64,000 nt of DNA from an uncultured Gemmata sp. (GCA_937924775.1 CALDUT010000018.1:1-64000), one strand, 5' to 3'; positions 17,664-28,200 are shown, numbered from the stretch's first letter. A program made the numbers and translations. Notes: generated by a model from the letters alone, not told the origin.

Positions 17664-18419
17664 ATGAGCCGATTGCGACGGGCCTGGAAGCGGCTGTTGG
17701 GTGGTTTGGTGGCGCTGCCGCTATCGTGGACGGCAGCGACTGCGGCCGACCCACTGCCAGTGGGAGTAACCCCAGGGATTCCCTCTGCATTGACAACTCT
17801 GCCCAATACTGCGGGCGCTGCCCGGATCAACCTGGCCAATGTGGTGCCCGCGGATTACCGGGATGCCGTTCTGAAGGTGGTGAAATCCCCCACGCTCTCG
17901 ACCAAAGCCACAGCTCCAGACGTGGTCTGCACCATTGCCATGTACGAATGGCTCTTCGATCATCCGGATCGGGTCGCCGTGGCCTGGCAGCGGCTCAACG
18001 TCCCGGCGGTTCCGATTACCGATTTGGGGGACGGCCGCTTCCTGTGGACCGATGAGAACGGCAGCGAAGTGACGTGGCGGGTCGTTGGTACTTTCCCGGA
18101 TGGTTTAGTGTGGTACGCCACTGGCAAAGTGAAGGTGGCGCGGGCGACACCCGGTGTACCCGTGAAAGCCGTGGCAATTCTCCATCGCAAGCAGAAAGCG
18201 GCTCAAGATGGTGTGGCGGTGTTCAGCACCAGTGTGCAAGTTTATGTACAAAGCGACAGTAAAGCCGCTGCCCTGGCTCTCCGCATCCTTGGACCTTCCG
18301 CCCCGCAAATCGCTGAGCAGGGCGCAGAACAATTCCTCGAATTCTTCAACGGTATCGCCAATTATGTTCAGAAAAACCCCAGCAAAGCCGAAGCCCTGCT
18401 AGCTCCCAAACGGAAATAA
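17664..18419 (+). CDS. Secreted protein of unknown function
   Basis: 251 residues with a signal peptide rich in Arg at the start (MSRLRRAWKRLLGGLVALPLSW, cleavage near TAADP). The mature part (about 55-235) looks like a compact alpha/beta domain with segments DYRDAVLKVVKSPTLSTKA, YEWLFDHPDRVAVAW and RFLWTDENGSEVTWRVVGTF. GAGG precedes the ATG. I do not recognise the family; it resembles conserved planctomycete hypothetical proteins with an MYEWLFDHPD-like motif. No operon partner is obvious. Confidence 0.65.
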   Translation: MSRLRRAWKRLLGGLVALPLSWTAATAADPLPVGVTPGIPSALTTLPNTAGAARINLANVVPADYRDAVLKVVKSPTLSTKATAPDVVCTIAMYEWLFDHPDRVAVAWQRLNVPAVPITDLGDGRFLWTDENGSEVTWRVVGTFPDGLVWYATGKVKVARATPGVPVKAVAILHRKQKAAQDGVAVFSTSVQVYVQSDSKAAALALRILGPSAPQIAEQGAEQFLEFFNGIANYVQKNPSKAEALLAPKRK

Positions 18420-18552
18420 CACTGATTCACCCAGCAGTGATAGCCCTGCCTCCCCCCGGCGAAACCGGCGTTTCTGCGGAAGGGGGGGAAATGCTTGGCC
18501 ATTTCGGCAGGCGTTGCTGCGATCCCCTCCTGAACGGAAACGCCGGTGGCAG

Positions 18553-18870
18553 TTACAGCTTTGGCCGAGATTTCGGCAGGGGGGGTCGCCCGGTGGCAAT
18601 CAGTTGCTCTTTGGCAGAACGCGAGAGTTTCTTGATTGCGGCCTCGCGACGCACAGCGGCCCCCTGATCGGTAACATGTTCGCGATAGACCAACACCACC
18701 GGGCGGCGGCTGCGCGTGTAGCGGGAGGCCGTCCCGGCGTTGTGCTGCTGCACGCGGCGCACGCAATCGGTGGTAATACCGGTGTACAGCGTGCCATCGC
18801 GGCAGCGGAGGATGTAGACGAACCAGTGCGGGGTCGGTTCCGCAGCGGGAATGGGCTTCTGGGGCGGCAT
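18553..18870 (-). CDS. GIY-YIG domain protein (UPF0213/YhbQ-like)
   Basis: 105 residues forming a single GIY-YIG domain: FVYILRCRDGTLYTGITTDCVRR gives the VYIL/YTGIT pair and the catalytic Arg region, HNAG-x-ASRYT follows, and the C-terminal helix contains REAAIKKLSRSAKEQLI. Stand-alone proteins of this size belong to the YhbQ/UPF0213 group, putative nucleases of unclear physiological role. Its ATG lies six bases after the stop of the glycosyltransferase at 18877, so both are probably on one mRNA. Confidence 0.85.
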   Translation of the reverse strand: MPPQKPIPAAEPTPHWFVYILRCRDGTLYTGITTDCVRRVQQHNAGTASRYTRSRRPVVLVYREHVTDQGAAVRREAAIKKLSRSAKEQLIATGRPPLPKSRPKL

Positions 18871-18876
18871 TGTGAG

Positions 18877-20733
18877 CTATTCCCCGGCAGGGGGGCGGGG
18901 GACTGGCGGGCCGTCGCCGCGAGTGACCAACTGATGGACAATGTAACGCCCGGTACCTTGCCGCGAGCGGAACAATGTGGGTTGGTTGAAGGGAAACAGT
19001 GACTTGTATGGTGTGAAGGCGGGAAGTAGATCGTGGGGCGGATTGCCGGCCGGACCTTGTAGAGCCGCGACCTGATCCGGATCGTGTTCATGGAACAAGG
19101 CTGACCATTCCAGATCGTTCACCACAAAACGAGCCCGGTGCTGTCGGGCCAAGTCGGCCATTACCGGACACTCGCCCTGCGCTGTGCGGACCCCGCGGGA
19201 AGCAATCGTCAACGCGGTGTAAACGTGCATGTAACGGAAGCCCGGTTCGATGTCGAGCAGCGAATACACCGCGTGGGGCGAATCGAACCACGCGATCACC
19301 TCGCCATCCCTCACTCCTTGCTGGCGAAGATAATCGGCCACTTCCCCCAGTTCTTGCCAACTGATCACCGCCTCATGCGGCGGATGCAAGCGGAGTTGAT
19401 CCCACAGAATCAAGCGTTCCTCCTCACTCCGATCGCCCCGCCAGCAACGGGGCCACAGCGCCAGCCGAGCGGGCATGGCCAGCGGGTGTCGCGGCCAATA
19501 CCGGGCCCGGCTGCGCTCATGGAGCCGTTCCAGTTGTTCTCTCACCGCCGCCTGATAATCCGCGATCAACCACACGCTGCTGGTGAACACGAGCCACACC
19601 CAACCGATCAGCACCCACGCCCAGCCGTGAGCCGCCCACAAGGCGAACATGAGCAGCGTTTCCACCACATGGACATATTGAAAACCGCGCTGGAGGAAGA
19701 AGGCCTGCGTGATCCACACCAGATACAAGCCAGCGACAATCCCCCGAACCCAGCGACACTCCGCCGACGCCCCCGTATCCCACAGCCACCGCGGCAGCCA
19801 GGCCCCCAGGGGCCCCGGAGCCGCGGCCGCGGCCTCCCGGCTCCGCCACGGGGCGGCATCGATGACCGACGCGATGGCCAACGGCACCGTTAGCACCAAA
19901 CCCAGGCTCCAGGGTGGGAACCAAAACAATTGCTGGGCCACGCGATCGTCGAATTCCAGCCACACCAGTTCGAGATATTTCGGGTTCCACCGGGTGAAGA
20001 CGTCGATAAATGCTGCCCACGCCCCACTGGCCACCAACCCGGCGATCCCAGCTAGCCCAACGATCCCCCCCCCCCCCAGATTCCCCAAGAAATCCGCGGC
20101 AACCTTCCGCCAACCGCTACGGCCCCCACCGCACAGATAGCGAATGCTCAACAGCCACACCACCGCAGCCATCAGAATGACGTGGGGTTTCAGCCACACG
20201 GCCACGCCCCACAAAAGCCCCTCTACGCCCGCGGCGCGGAAATGGCCGAATGCTGTCTCCTGTCGCGTAGCACGGCGGACGCGCAGCAGCACGGCCGCAA
20301 GCGCCGGCAGGGCCATCCAGATATCGCGTTGGGCGTGAACCATTTCGACGGCAAACAGGTAAAACAGCGCCGCGGTGGCGATCGTCCACCACCGCAGAGC
20401 GGGGGTCGCCCCTCCGCGTTGCTCCAAGCGATCCAAAATGAGAACAACCCCCGTGACGATGCCAAAATCCACCACCCGCACCGCGAGTGTGCTGTCCCCG
20501 AAGAGAGCGTACAGCCCCGTGATGATCCACACATACCCCGGCAGATTCGTATCGAACACATCCTGGTAATGAATCCCGCCGTGCAGGATATTCCGCGCGG
20601 CCAATTGATAAAGCGTGACATCGCACCACGGCGGCATCCGCAAGAAGAGGGGAAGCCCGATGAGCAATAGCAAAACAGTAATGATGCGTGGAAGTGTCAC
20701 CGAACGCCACGGCATCCCCGGAAAACCCGCCAT
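18877..20733 (-). CDS. GT39/ArnT-like integral membrane glycosyltransferase
   Basis: With the ATG at 20733 the protein is 618 residues; another ATG at 20715 is equally possible. About ten hydrophobic helices fill residues 13-420, beginning with ITVLLLLIGLPLFL. The first periplasmic loop holds the PMT/ArnT-like pattern (CDVTLYQLAARNILHGG...YQDVFDTNLPGY), where the Asp residues serve as catalytic base. The soluble C-terminal domain is unrecognised. Members transfer sugars from polyprenyl phosphates. The in-frame extension to 21102 is low-complexity and probably untranslated. Confidence 0.7.
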   Translation of the reverse strand: MAGFPGMPWRSVTLPRIITVLLLLIGLPLFLRMPPWCDVTLYQLAARNILHGGIHYQDVFDTNLPGYVWIITGLYALFGDSTLAVRVVDFGIVTGVVLILDRLEQRGGATPALRWWTIATAALFYLFAVEMVHAQRDIWMALPALAAVLLRVRRATRQETAFGHFRAAGVEGLLWGVAVWLKPHVILMAAVVWLLSIRYLCGGGRSGWRKVAADFLGNLGGGGIVGLAGIAGLVASGAWAAFIDVFTRWNPKYLELVWLEFDDRVAQQLFWFPPWSLGLVLTVPLAIASVIDAAPWRSREAAAAAPGPLGAWLPRWLWDTGASAECRWVRGIVAGLYLVWITQAFFLQRGFQYVHVVETLLMFALWAAHGWAWVLIGWVWLVFTSSVWLIADYQAAVREQLERLHERSRARYWPRHPLAMPARLALWPRCWRGDRSEEERLILWDQLRLHPPHEAVISWQELGEVADYLRQQGVRDGEVIAWFDSPHAVYSLLDIEPGFRYMHVYTALTIASRGVRTAQGECPVMADLARQHRARFVVNDLEWSALFHEHDPDQVAALQGPAGNPPHDLLPAFTPYKSLFPFNQPTLFRSRQGTGRYIVHQLVTRGDGPPVPRPPAGE

Positions 20734-21542
20734 ACAGTCATTTGCTGGAAACGGCCAATGAACCCGCCCGACAATCATTGGCTGGAACACGTGGGCACGA
20801 GGGGCTTTGGGCAAGATATTCAGCGTCGGGCAAGAAGTCCAACAATTCGTTCGGGGGCTCGGGGGGAATAGCGGGAAGCCGAACGTGGGTTCGCCTGACC
20901 AACGGCCCTGGCCCGGTGAGATTGTGGGGCGTATTCGCATCAACCGATTGTGTTGTAGCGGTCGGCGAATCTCGGTAAGACAGGAAGAGGTGGCATATCC
21001 CGGTTTCTGCTTTTGTGGGACCCGAACAGCTGATGGTAGCGGTGAGGGAAATTGGGCAAGCCAAAACCCGTTAACGGCAGTTAACAACCCCTCTGTTGTC
21101 AACGCAATTCTGCTGTGAGGATTCGAACCAAGTCGCGATCTGCCCCGCTTGTCGCCACAATCTGTGTTGCCGGCACTCTTCTCACATTTGACATAGGCCT
21201 GAAACTTGTCCTAGAGATTCTTGTCGTCACGGTGAGGCGCACGCGGAGCTACTCCCCGCTCAGCACCAACGCGTAGGAGGCGCTGGCCGATTTGGCTGGC
21301 CCCTGTGCCCCGCAACCGATGGCGCAGCCGCGGCCGGTGTTCTCCTGACAGGTGGAACGAACCTCCGCCGGTCCTGACGACCGTCCGCTGCGACCCTTCC
21401 AGCGGATTCATCACGGCTTACCTCCTCCCGGCTCTTCGATCCGCGCACGAACCGGCGTTCGTGGCCGCGTGGGGCCGCGGCCTGGAGTAACGCCACCGGG
21501 AGTAGCTGGCTTCCTCGACCCGACCAGCCTTGAGTCGCACTC
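20734..21542. other. Long intergenic region between divergent genes
   Basis: 809 bases with no convincing gene on either strand. It should contain the divergent promoters of the GT39-like gene and the metalloprotease gene. The string GATTCGAACC near 21120 resembles a tRNA T-loop, but no cloverleaf can be drawn. A direct or inverted element matching the dispersed repeat of this window is not present. Confidence 0.45.
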
Positions 21543-23594
21543 ATGTGGAATTCGCGGACCCCTCGCCCGGCTTCGCCACCGTCTCAGCGGGCCTTCCTGA
21601 TTCTGGAATGCCTGGAAGATCGAGAAGTTCCCGCGGTGGTGATTCAGGTCGATTACACCTACGACACGGGCTTTTTCACCAACAACCCGAATGCTCGAGC
21701 CGTGATCGAGCGCGTGGCCAGTGAATTGGGCAACAGTATTTCCGCCAACCTGGCAGCGATCGCGCCGAGCGGCAGCAATACCTGGTCGGCCCGCTTCTTC
21801 AACCCGGCCACCGGTTCGCAGACGTCGGTGAGCAATGTGACAATCCCGGCAAACACGCTGCGGGTCTTTGTCGGGGCGCGAACACTATCCGGGACGCAAG
21901 CCGCGGTCGGCGGGTTCGGCGGTTATAGTGTGTCGGGTTCACCGGCGTGGATCAACACGGTGCAAACCCGCGGCTGGAGCGGCTTTGCCACCTGGGGCGG
22001 CAGCATCAGCTTCGATACCCGTGTCAACTGGCATTTCGGCCAAACGACGGACGGTTTGACGTCGGGCAAGCTCGACTTTTACTCGGTCGCCGTTCATGAA
22101 TTCGGTCATGTGTTGGGGATTGGTACGGCCAATCAATGGTATGCGAACGTATCGAGCGGTGCGTTTCACGGGACACATGCTCGTAGTGTGTACGGCGGCC
22201 CGGTTCCGCTCACTTCCGATGGCGCGCACTGGGCGAACAACGTGACGTTGAACGGCCAGCCGGTCAGCCTCGATCCGACCATTTCCTTCGGGCAGCGTGT
22301 GGGCTGGACGGCCTTGGATGCCGCAGCATTGCGGGATCTGGGCTGGGGCGCGGTTAGCCCGCCGCCGGCCCCCCCTCCGTCGCCGCCGCCGCCGTTGGCC
22401 CGTGTACCGCTCGCCAGCACCCGCCCGGTCGCCTTCACCGGCAGCACCAACGGTGTGGTGACCATGTACACCGTCGCCAACGGGCAACTCGTTCCCACCG
22501 GGCAGCAACTGATCCCGTTTGTGGGTTACCAGGGTGCTATCCGCGTGGCCAGCGGTGACTTCAACGGTGATGGAATTCTCGACTATGCCTTCACCGTCGG
22601 GGCCGGGCCGCAGTCGGTCGTGCAGATCATGGATGGTCGCGACGGCAGCATCATGGTGGGGCAAACGGCGATTTTCCCGGGCTTTCGCGGGGGATTGTTC
22701 GTGGCCGCCGCCGATATCGACCGCGATGGCCGGGCAGAGCTGGTGGTTTCCGCCGATGCCGGAGCCGGGCCGCATATCCAAACCTTCCGTGTGGTCGATG
22801 GCCAACTGCAATTACAATCGAGTTTCTTCGCCTTCGACAATCCCCACTATCGCGGGGGGGCTCGGGTGGCCGCGGGCGATTTGAACCGGGATGGCTTTGC
22901 GGATGTCGTCGTCACCACCGGCGGGTTGGCCGAAGGCCGTGTGGCCATCTACAACGGTGCCGAGCTGGCCCGGGGGGTGGCCACGCGGTTGTACCCGGAC
23001 TTCCACCCGTTCGTTGGGCTGATGGCCGGTTTGAACGCCGCGGTGGGCGATATGGATGGCGATGGATTCGGCGAGCTGGCCGTCGTGCCCGATCGTGGCG
23101 CACCGGGACATGTGAAGATTTGGTCGGGGGCGACACTGGCCAGTGGCGGCCACCCCAGCGGTCTTCCGCTGGTCGCGAGCTTCTACGCCTTCCCGCCTAA
23201 CGATCCCGGCGGCGGGCGAATCGTACTGCGTGATCTCGACGGCAACGGCCGTGCCGATCTGGTCGTCGCCAGCGGCAACCCCAACAACGGTGTGGCCCGT
23301 GTGTTCGACATCACGCAGGCTGTCGCTGGCGGCGGCGGTGCGCCGAGCTTCTTGCCGCTGGGCACTCCCAACACCTTCGACGGTGTCTATGCCGGTTCTC
23401 AAGCCGGCACTACCAACCGCGATTCCACCCTCGGCGAGGCCCGCATGGACGACGACAGCCCCACCAACAACCGATTCACCGCCATGGCTGATCCGGTTTC
23501 CCACCAGTGCAATTGCGTCGGCTGCCGCGCCTTGGCCGAATTGGTCGCAAGCGGTGACGAACTCGATTGGCTTGGGGCGATTGTGGTCCCGTGA
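21543..23594 (+). CDS. Secreted metzincin-like metalloprotease with FG-GAP repeats
   Basis: 683 residues. The N-terminus carries LECLEDREVPA (21-31), the planctomycete sorting motif (LExLExRxxPA). A catalytic domain (about 32-270) contains HEFGHVLGIGT with zinc ligands His185 and His189 and Glu186; the third ligand is probably His229 in DGAHW, as in leishmanolysin-like bacterial matrixins, because the usual third His of the metzincin helix is missing. A proline-rich linker (275-290) leads to at least five FG-GAP/VCBS repeats with Ca-binding cores (DFNGDGILD, DIDRDGRAE, DLNRDGFAD, DMDGDGFGE, DLDGNGRAD). A cysteine pair, CNCVGC, lies near the end. A surface or exported protease is likely. Confidence 0.8.
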   Translation: MWNSRTPRPASPPSQRAFLILECLEDREVPAVVIQVDYTYDTGFFTNNPNARAVIERVASELGNSISANLAAIAPSGSNTWSARFFNPATGSQTSVSNVTIPANTLRVFVGARTLSGTQAAVGGFGGYSVSGSPAWINTVQTRGWSGFATWGGSISFDTRVNWHFGQTTDGLTSGKLDFYSVAVHEFGHVLGIGTANQWYANVSSGAFHGTHARSVYGGPVPLTSDGAHWANNVTLNGQPVSLDPTISFGQRVGWTALDAAALRDLGWGAVSPPPAPPPSPPPPLARVPLASTRPVAFTGSTNGVVTMYTVANGQLVPTGQQLIPFVGYQGAIRVASGDFNGDGILDYAFTVGAGPQSVVQIMDGRDGSIMVGQTAIFPGFRGGLFVAAADIDRDGRAELVVSADAGAGPHIQTFRVVDGQLQLQSSFFAFDNPHYRGGARVAAGDLNRDGFADVVVTTGGLAEGRVAIYNGAELARGVATRLYPDFHPFVGLMAGLNAAVGDMDGDGFGELAVVPDRGAPGHVKIWSGATLASGGHPSGLPLVASFYAFPPNDPGGGRIVLRDLDGNGRADLVVASGNPNNGVARVFDITQAVAGGGGAPSFLPLGTPNTFDGVYAGSQAGTTNRDSTLGEARMDDDSPTNNRFTAMADPVSHQCNCVGCRALAELVASGDELDWLGAIVVP

Positions 23595-23660
23595 GAGGTT
23601 GGACCCGCAGGCTGCGGTTGTCAGCGAATCCCTCTCGGACAACCACCGGTCACCAGATGT

Positions 23661-23690
23661 CTACTTTTGTCTACTTTTGTCTACTTTTGT
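23661..23690 (+). repeat. 10-bp tandem repeat x3
   Basis: CTACTTTTGT repeated three times without change at the left end of dispersed repeat copy 2. It extends the terminal inverted repeat outward/inward and probably arose by slippage. Confidence 0.85.
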
Positions 23691-23801
23691 ATAGTTAAGA
23701 TAGCGCATTCATCTCTGGCGCGAAAATTGCGATGAAGCAATAAATAGTCGTATGTCCATATTTGACAAGAATTTCAGCACGACATTCTAACAATCGCTGA
23801 C

Positions 23802-23815
23802 GTTCCACGTGGAAC
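23802..23815. promoter_or_regulatory. parS-like palindrome (copy 2)
   Basis: Second perfect GTTCCACGTGGAAC, in the same position of the element and with the same flanks (C before, A after) as the site at 4924. Agreement with the ParB-site consensus is 15 of 16. Binding is inferred only. Confidence 0.45.
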
Positions 23816-24014
23816 ACTTCGCCAAAAATAGACATTCCTCCGGGAACCGGATGGACAGGGAAGGCCCAAGCCGTGATCGCCAGGGGGTGTCGATTCCGTG
23901 AACCTCACCCGCTGGGTGGTCGGGGCTTGGGGCGGCCTTCCGAGGGCCGCGCCGTGAACGATGGGCGATTGTAGGGGCGTGCCGGCCAAGTCAATGGCTG
24001 CACCGGTTGGCGGC

Positions 24015-24824
24015 TTACAACTGCACTTCGGGCAACGCGGTCGCGGTGGAACGGTTGGCGGCCGCCGCCACGGTTTGTGACAACGCCATGTACGCTTGGG
24101 CTACCGGCGAATCGGGATACTTCCGCACAATCGGTTCGCCTGAATCGCCGCATTCGGCAACCCGCGGATCCATGGGCAGCTCGCCCAAAAACGGTACCCC
24201 GCTTTCACTGGCCAGTTTCTGACCACCGCCAACACCGAAAATCGGCGTCTTGTTCCCGACGGAATCCACAAAGTAGCTCATATTCTCGACGATCCCCAGG
24301 ATCGGTACGCGCACTTCACTGAACATTTTAACACCTTTGCGGGCATCGATGAGGCTGACTTCGCCCGGGGTCGTGACAATCACAGCGCCGGTGAGTGGGG
24401 CGCTTTGGCTGAGTGTCAGTTGGGCGTCGCCAGTACCTGGCGGCAGGTCGATGATGAGATAGTCGAGCTGGCCCCAGTCGATCTGACCGAGGAACGATTG
24501 CACCGCCTGAGCCACTTTCGGCCCGCGCCAAATGACCGCGGCTTCTGGTGGCACGAGAAAGCCCATGCTCATCAGCCGGATACCGTATTTTTCGATGGGA
24601 AACGGGGTGGTCTTGGAATCGACGGTGCCCAATCCGAACATGATTGGTACCGAAGGGCCATAAATGTCGGCATCCATCAAACCCACACGGTGGCCCTGCA
24701 TGTGCAACGCCATCGCGAGATTCGCAGCGACGGTCGATTTACCGACACCGCCTTTCCCACTGGCCACTGCGATCACCTGTTGAACACCGGGTAACGATAG
24801 CTTCGGCGGCATTTGCGGATTCAT
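24015..24824 (-). CDS. Mrp/NBP35-type P-loop ATPase
   Basis: 269 residues of the ApbC/Mrp family, which load or carry Fe-S clusters. Seen: deviant Walker A GKGGVGKST (23-31), DADIYGPS, IWRGPKV, LDYLIIDLPPGTGD and VENMSY. Two features differ from the textbook form. The N-terminal DUF59 domain is absent, and the usual CPxC after ENMSYF is replaced by DSVGNK, so the cysteines that bridge a cluster between monomers are missing. Some alphaproteobacterial Mrp proteins show a similar loss. The RBS AAGGAG is well placed. Stands alone, convergent with the protease gene. Confidence 0.88.
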   Translation of the reverse strand: MNPQMPPKLSLPGVQQVIAVASGKGGVGKSTVAANLAMALHMQGHRVGLMDADIYGPSVPIMFGLGTVDSKTTPFPIEKYGIRLMSMGFLVPPEAAVIWRGPKVAQAVQSFLGQIDWGQLDYLIIDLPPGTGDAQLTLSQSAPLTGAVIVTTPGEVSLIDARKGVKMFSEVRVPILGIVENMSYFVDSVGNKTPIFGVGGGQKLASESGVPFLGELPMDPRVAECGDSGEPIVRKYPDSPVAQAYMALSQTVAAAANRSTATALPEVQL

Positions 24825-25274
24825 ATCGTGAACTCCTTGAGGGGATTCGGAGGGATCAACGAGACGAGCCGGAGATTCGCGGGGCGAAGCGAAGGTCGAT
24901 GCAGCCGGGAGAAATCACCGGATGGATCACCTGTTATTACTACTACGGTTCTGGATAACGGCGGCGAGCATTCAGCCTCAACGTATTTGGCTGAAGAGCC
25001 AACGCCGGTGGTAACGGCCGTTGAGATCGGCCGTCGGTACGGTTTCTACGCGGTCTGGCGGCAGAATCGTGGTTAGGCCTGTGGAATCCGTGTTGGCACG
25101 ATCCGCCGTCGGGATGTGGGGGGTTGCCAGGGCATCGGTCCGCAGCGCGACGGACGATGCCACAAACGGATGATCCCATCCGTCGGTTCGCTTGCTGGAT
25201 CATGGAAACTTCCAGCAAAGCGGCATTCCCCCTGAACTTCAGATGGTGTTGGTCCGTACTATTAGCTGCATCCA
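24825..25274. other. Intergenic region between divergent genes
   Basis: 450 bases between mrp and the large membrane protein. No gene, repeat or hairpin with a T-tract was found. Divergent promoters are expected here. Small open frames on both strands have no start context or recognisable residues. Confidence 0.4.
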
Positions 25275-28200
25275 ATGCTAGGCCGTTTGCGTTCGGCATT
25301 GCGCCGAGCTGCTTTAGCCGCTGAGGTCGTCGTGAAACTGACCGCCCCTCCACCACCACCGCCGCCGCCAAGTGGCGAGGATCCCTCGGGAACTCCACCC
25401 GGTACGCCGAACGATCCGAACGCTCTTCCTGCCACGGGGCTGGACGCCGGTCCGGTATCAGAAGCGCCGGCAGAGCCGGCGCCCAGTGGTCCTCCGGCCA
25501 AGCCGATGGTCTGGCCGGGGTGGTATCCCGCGATCGATTCGGCCATCGCCGCGTTGGTTGTGGTGTTGGCATTTGCGAGTGCGTCGTTTGTTGCCCGCAA
25601 TTCGGACCTGTGGCTTCATCTGGCCGCCGGGCAGCGACTATTGGCGGGCGCTTATTGGCCTGGCAGCGATCCGTTCAGCTACACCGGGACGGAACGGGCG
25701 TGGGTCAATCACGCCTGGCTGACCGATGTGGTGTTTTACCTGCTTTATGGGGGCCAAGGGCAAATCGTGGTCATGGTCAAGGCGTTGATCGTGGCCTTGG
25801 CCTTTGCGGTGATGCTGGCGATTCGCCGCCCGGGGTGGCCACTGTGGCCATGGGCGGTGGTCACGGGGTTGGCTGTTCTGGCCAGTGCGCCACAATTCAC
25901 GTTGCGGCCTTATGTGGTGTCGATGTTGTTTTTGGCGGTCACACTCTTGGCGCTTTTCCGTGGGCTGCCGGGAGTTGCTCCGAGGCGGTTGCCGCTGGTT
26001 GTGGCGGGGGTGTTCTGGTTGTGGGCCAATAGCGATGCATGGTTCTTCTTGGGACCGCTGACGCTGGTTTTGCTGATCGTTGGCGAACTGATTCACGCGA
26101 AATGGCTCAATAGTCCCAATGAAGCGGGGGCCGCCGACAACGAACCGCTGGGGCGGCTGCCGAACGTAGCCACGCTGGCCAAGGCGCTGGGACTTGGCGT
26201 CGTGGCGTGCATGCTGAATCCGCATCACATTCGCGTTTGGGAACTTCCGTTTGAATTGACGGGTAGCACCGTTGCAGAAGCCGATCCGCGGTTCCGGGCC
26301 TTTCTCCTCTCGCCGCTCAACGATTTGTACATGCGCGAAGCCGGATTGGGCTACAACCTCAACGGTCTGGCCTATCTGATTCTCTTGGTGGGTGGCGCGG
26401 CGCTGTTAGGCTTTGGCTATGGTCGAATTCGCGGCTCGCATGTGGCTTTGTGGGTCGGGTTTGCGGCGCTGAGCCTCAAGAGCATCTACGCGATCCCGTT
26501 TTTCGCGATCGTGGCGGTGCCGCTGGTCGCCGCGCAACTGAACGCCTTCAGTGCCCGGGCCCAACTGCGTTCCGGAAACGACCCGACAAGTCGGTTACTG
26601 CTGTTGGGGTCGTCGTTGGGCCGCGTGGTGTCGCTGGTGGTGGTGGTGCTGTTGTGTGTGGCGACGTATCCGGGCTGGGTTCATCCGGAGGCGGCGAACC
26701 CCGCCTACATGCGGCGTTTGGCGTGGGGGGTGGAAGCCGATCCGCTGCTGGTGAAAGCGGCCCAACAACTGCAAGCGTGGCGCGAAGCTGAGAAGCTGCC
26801 GGCCGCGGCGCGTGGCGTCGTCACCAATATGGAATTGGCCAACTATATCGCCTGGTTTGCACCCAACGAGCAAGTGTTCTTCAACGCGCGGTTGAATCAT
26901 CATCGGCCCGAATTGGCCGATTTTGTGAGGTTACGGCAGGGCTTGGGGCTGATCGCCAGACCCGACCAGAAGGCCGATCTCCAGGAAGCCCGGGACGTGT
27001 TGCGGAAGGTCAAGGCCGATTACCTGGCGGTGTCGTCGTCGCCGTTGATTGATGGGGGAGGATTGCATGCCCGGGCCACGGAATTGACCGCGCGGCTCTA
27101 CAAAAACTGGACGGAGTGGTCGCCATGGTATCTCGATGGCCGCACGGTGGTTTTCGGCTGGCGGCCGTCGGCCGAAGCGGCCACGCCTGTGTTCACCCAA
27201 CTGCGGGTCGATCCGGTGGCTCTGGCCTTCACGCCGCGAACACCGTTGAGGGAACCTGAGCTGAAACAACCGCTGGTGGCTCACAGTTGGGCCGATACAT
27301 TCGTGAATCCGGTCGGTTTAGCGCCACCGGGAGTTGCGGAGGCGTTGGGGTGGTTGCTCTACCGCGAAGCTCCACAGCAGCGGCAATTGATTCGGGCGAA
27401 TCTGACCGGGCCGCTGGTCCGCCTGGCAGGGGAAAATACCTCACCGCTTCATCAATTCATCCATAATCTGACTTGGCAAGTTCCGCCGGTAGATCCCAGC
27501 GCCAGTAACGACGCCATCGACCGCCGCGCCATTCCTCTTTTGGCATTCTGGGCAGCCCGGCAAGCGATTGTGGAGAACTCCGATCATCCCGACCCGTACT
27601 GGGCGTTGGCTTTGGCGCTCGACGAGCCGCAGTTGCCCCTGAGCGAAAGTGAGCGCACGCTGGGCCGGGTTATCGCTTTGCGGCAATGCCTCAGCCGCAT
27701 GCCACCACCAGAATACTACCGCCCGGGGCAGTTCCAGGCCTCGCCTATCGAAGTGGCGTTGCGCTTAGCGGAAACGTACCTCGGCCCGCCACTGACGCGG
27801 ACCAACCCGGCCACCAAGAAGACCGAGATCGCAGGCTTCGGGGGCATGTTGTTGGGCGTGGAAGGATTGGCCGAGTTGGTGGGGCAAGTTTACGTTCCCG
27901 ATAAGCAAGGGAACCTGTCGCGGGTGTTACTGTCCCGCGTCGGGCGGGTGCAAGGCGATGTGCGTTTCCTGGCTGCCGATGCCGCCCACGACATCATGAA
28001 GCTGGCCGCGGCCTACGGCGCGGTCACGGTGGGCAATGAAAGTGCCGAGGATACCAAAAAACGCGTCGAGGAATTGAACCGGTTGGTGAAAATCGCGGAA
28101 GACGAACGCCTCCGGGCCCAGCGGCAGTTCGATCAGGCCGCGGCCCGCAGTTCGAAACTGCCGGATTTGGTAAGTGCGGCACTAACCGCCGGCCTGCCCG

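Larger units (their letters stand above)
23657..23835 (+). repeat. MITE-like dispersed repeat, copy 2, with parS-like palindrome
   Basis: 179 bp, the same length, orientation and ends (ATGTCTA ... TAGACAT) as copy 1. The last 47 bases are almost identical between the two (one change in the block ATTCTAACAATCGC-palindrome-ACTTCGCCAAAAATAGACAT), while the middle has diverged. The left end contains three tandem copies of CTACTTTTGT (23661-23690), of which copy 1 keeps only a degenerate form. No coding capacity is apparent. Confidence 0.75.
23595..24014. other. Intergenic region holding dispersed repeat copy 2
   Basis: 420 bases between the convergent ends of the metalloprotease gene and mrp. 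The repeat occupies 23657-23835. Immediately after the protease stop there is a weak inverted repeat (GGTTGTC at 23617 with GACAACC at 23639), which may serve as its terminator. The stretch 23836-24014 shows nothing recognisable. Confidence 0.5.

Noticed and set aside
20734-21102. 123-residue N-terminal extension of the GT39-like protein
   Set aside because: No homology-like features, and the first membrane helix starts right after the ATGs at 20733 and 20715.
21100-21180. tRNA-like T-loop (GATTCGAACC)
   Set aside because: On the minus strand GGTTCGAATCC is present, but the T-stem has only two pairs and no acceptor, D or anticodon stems can be drawn at the right distances.
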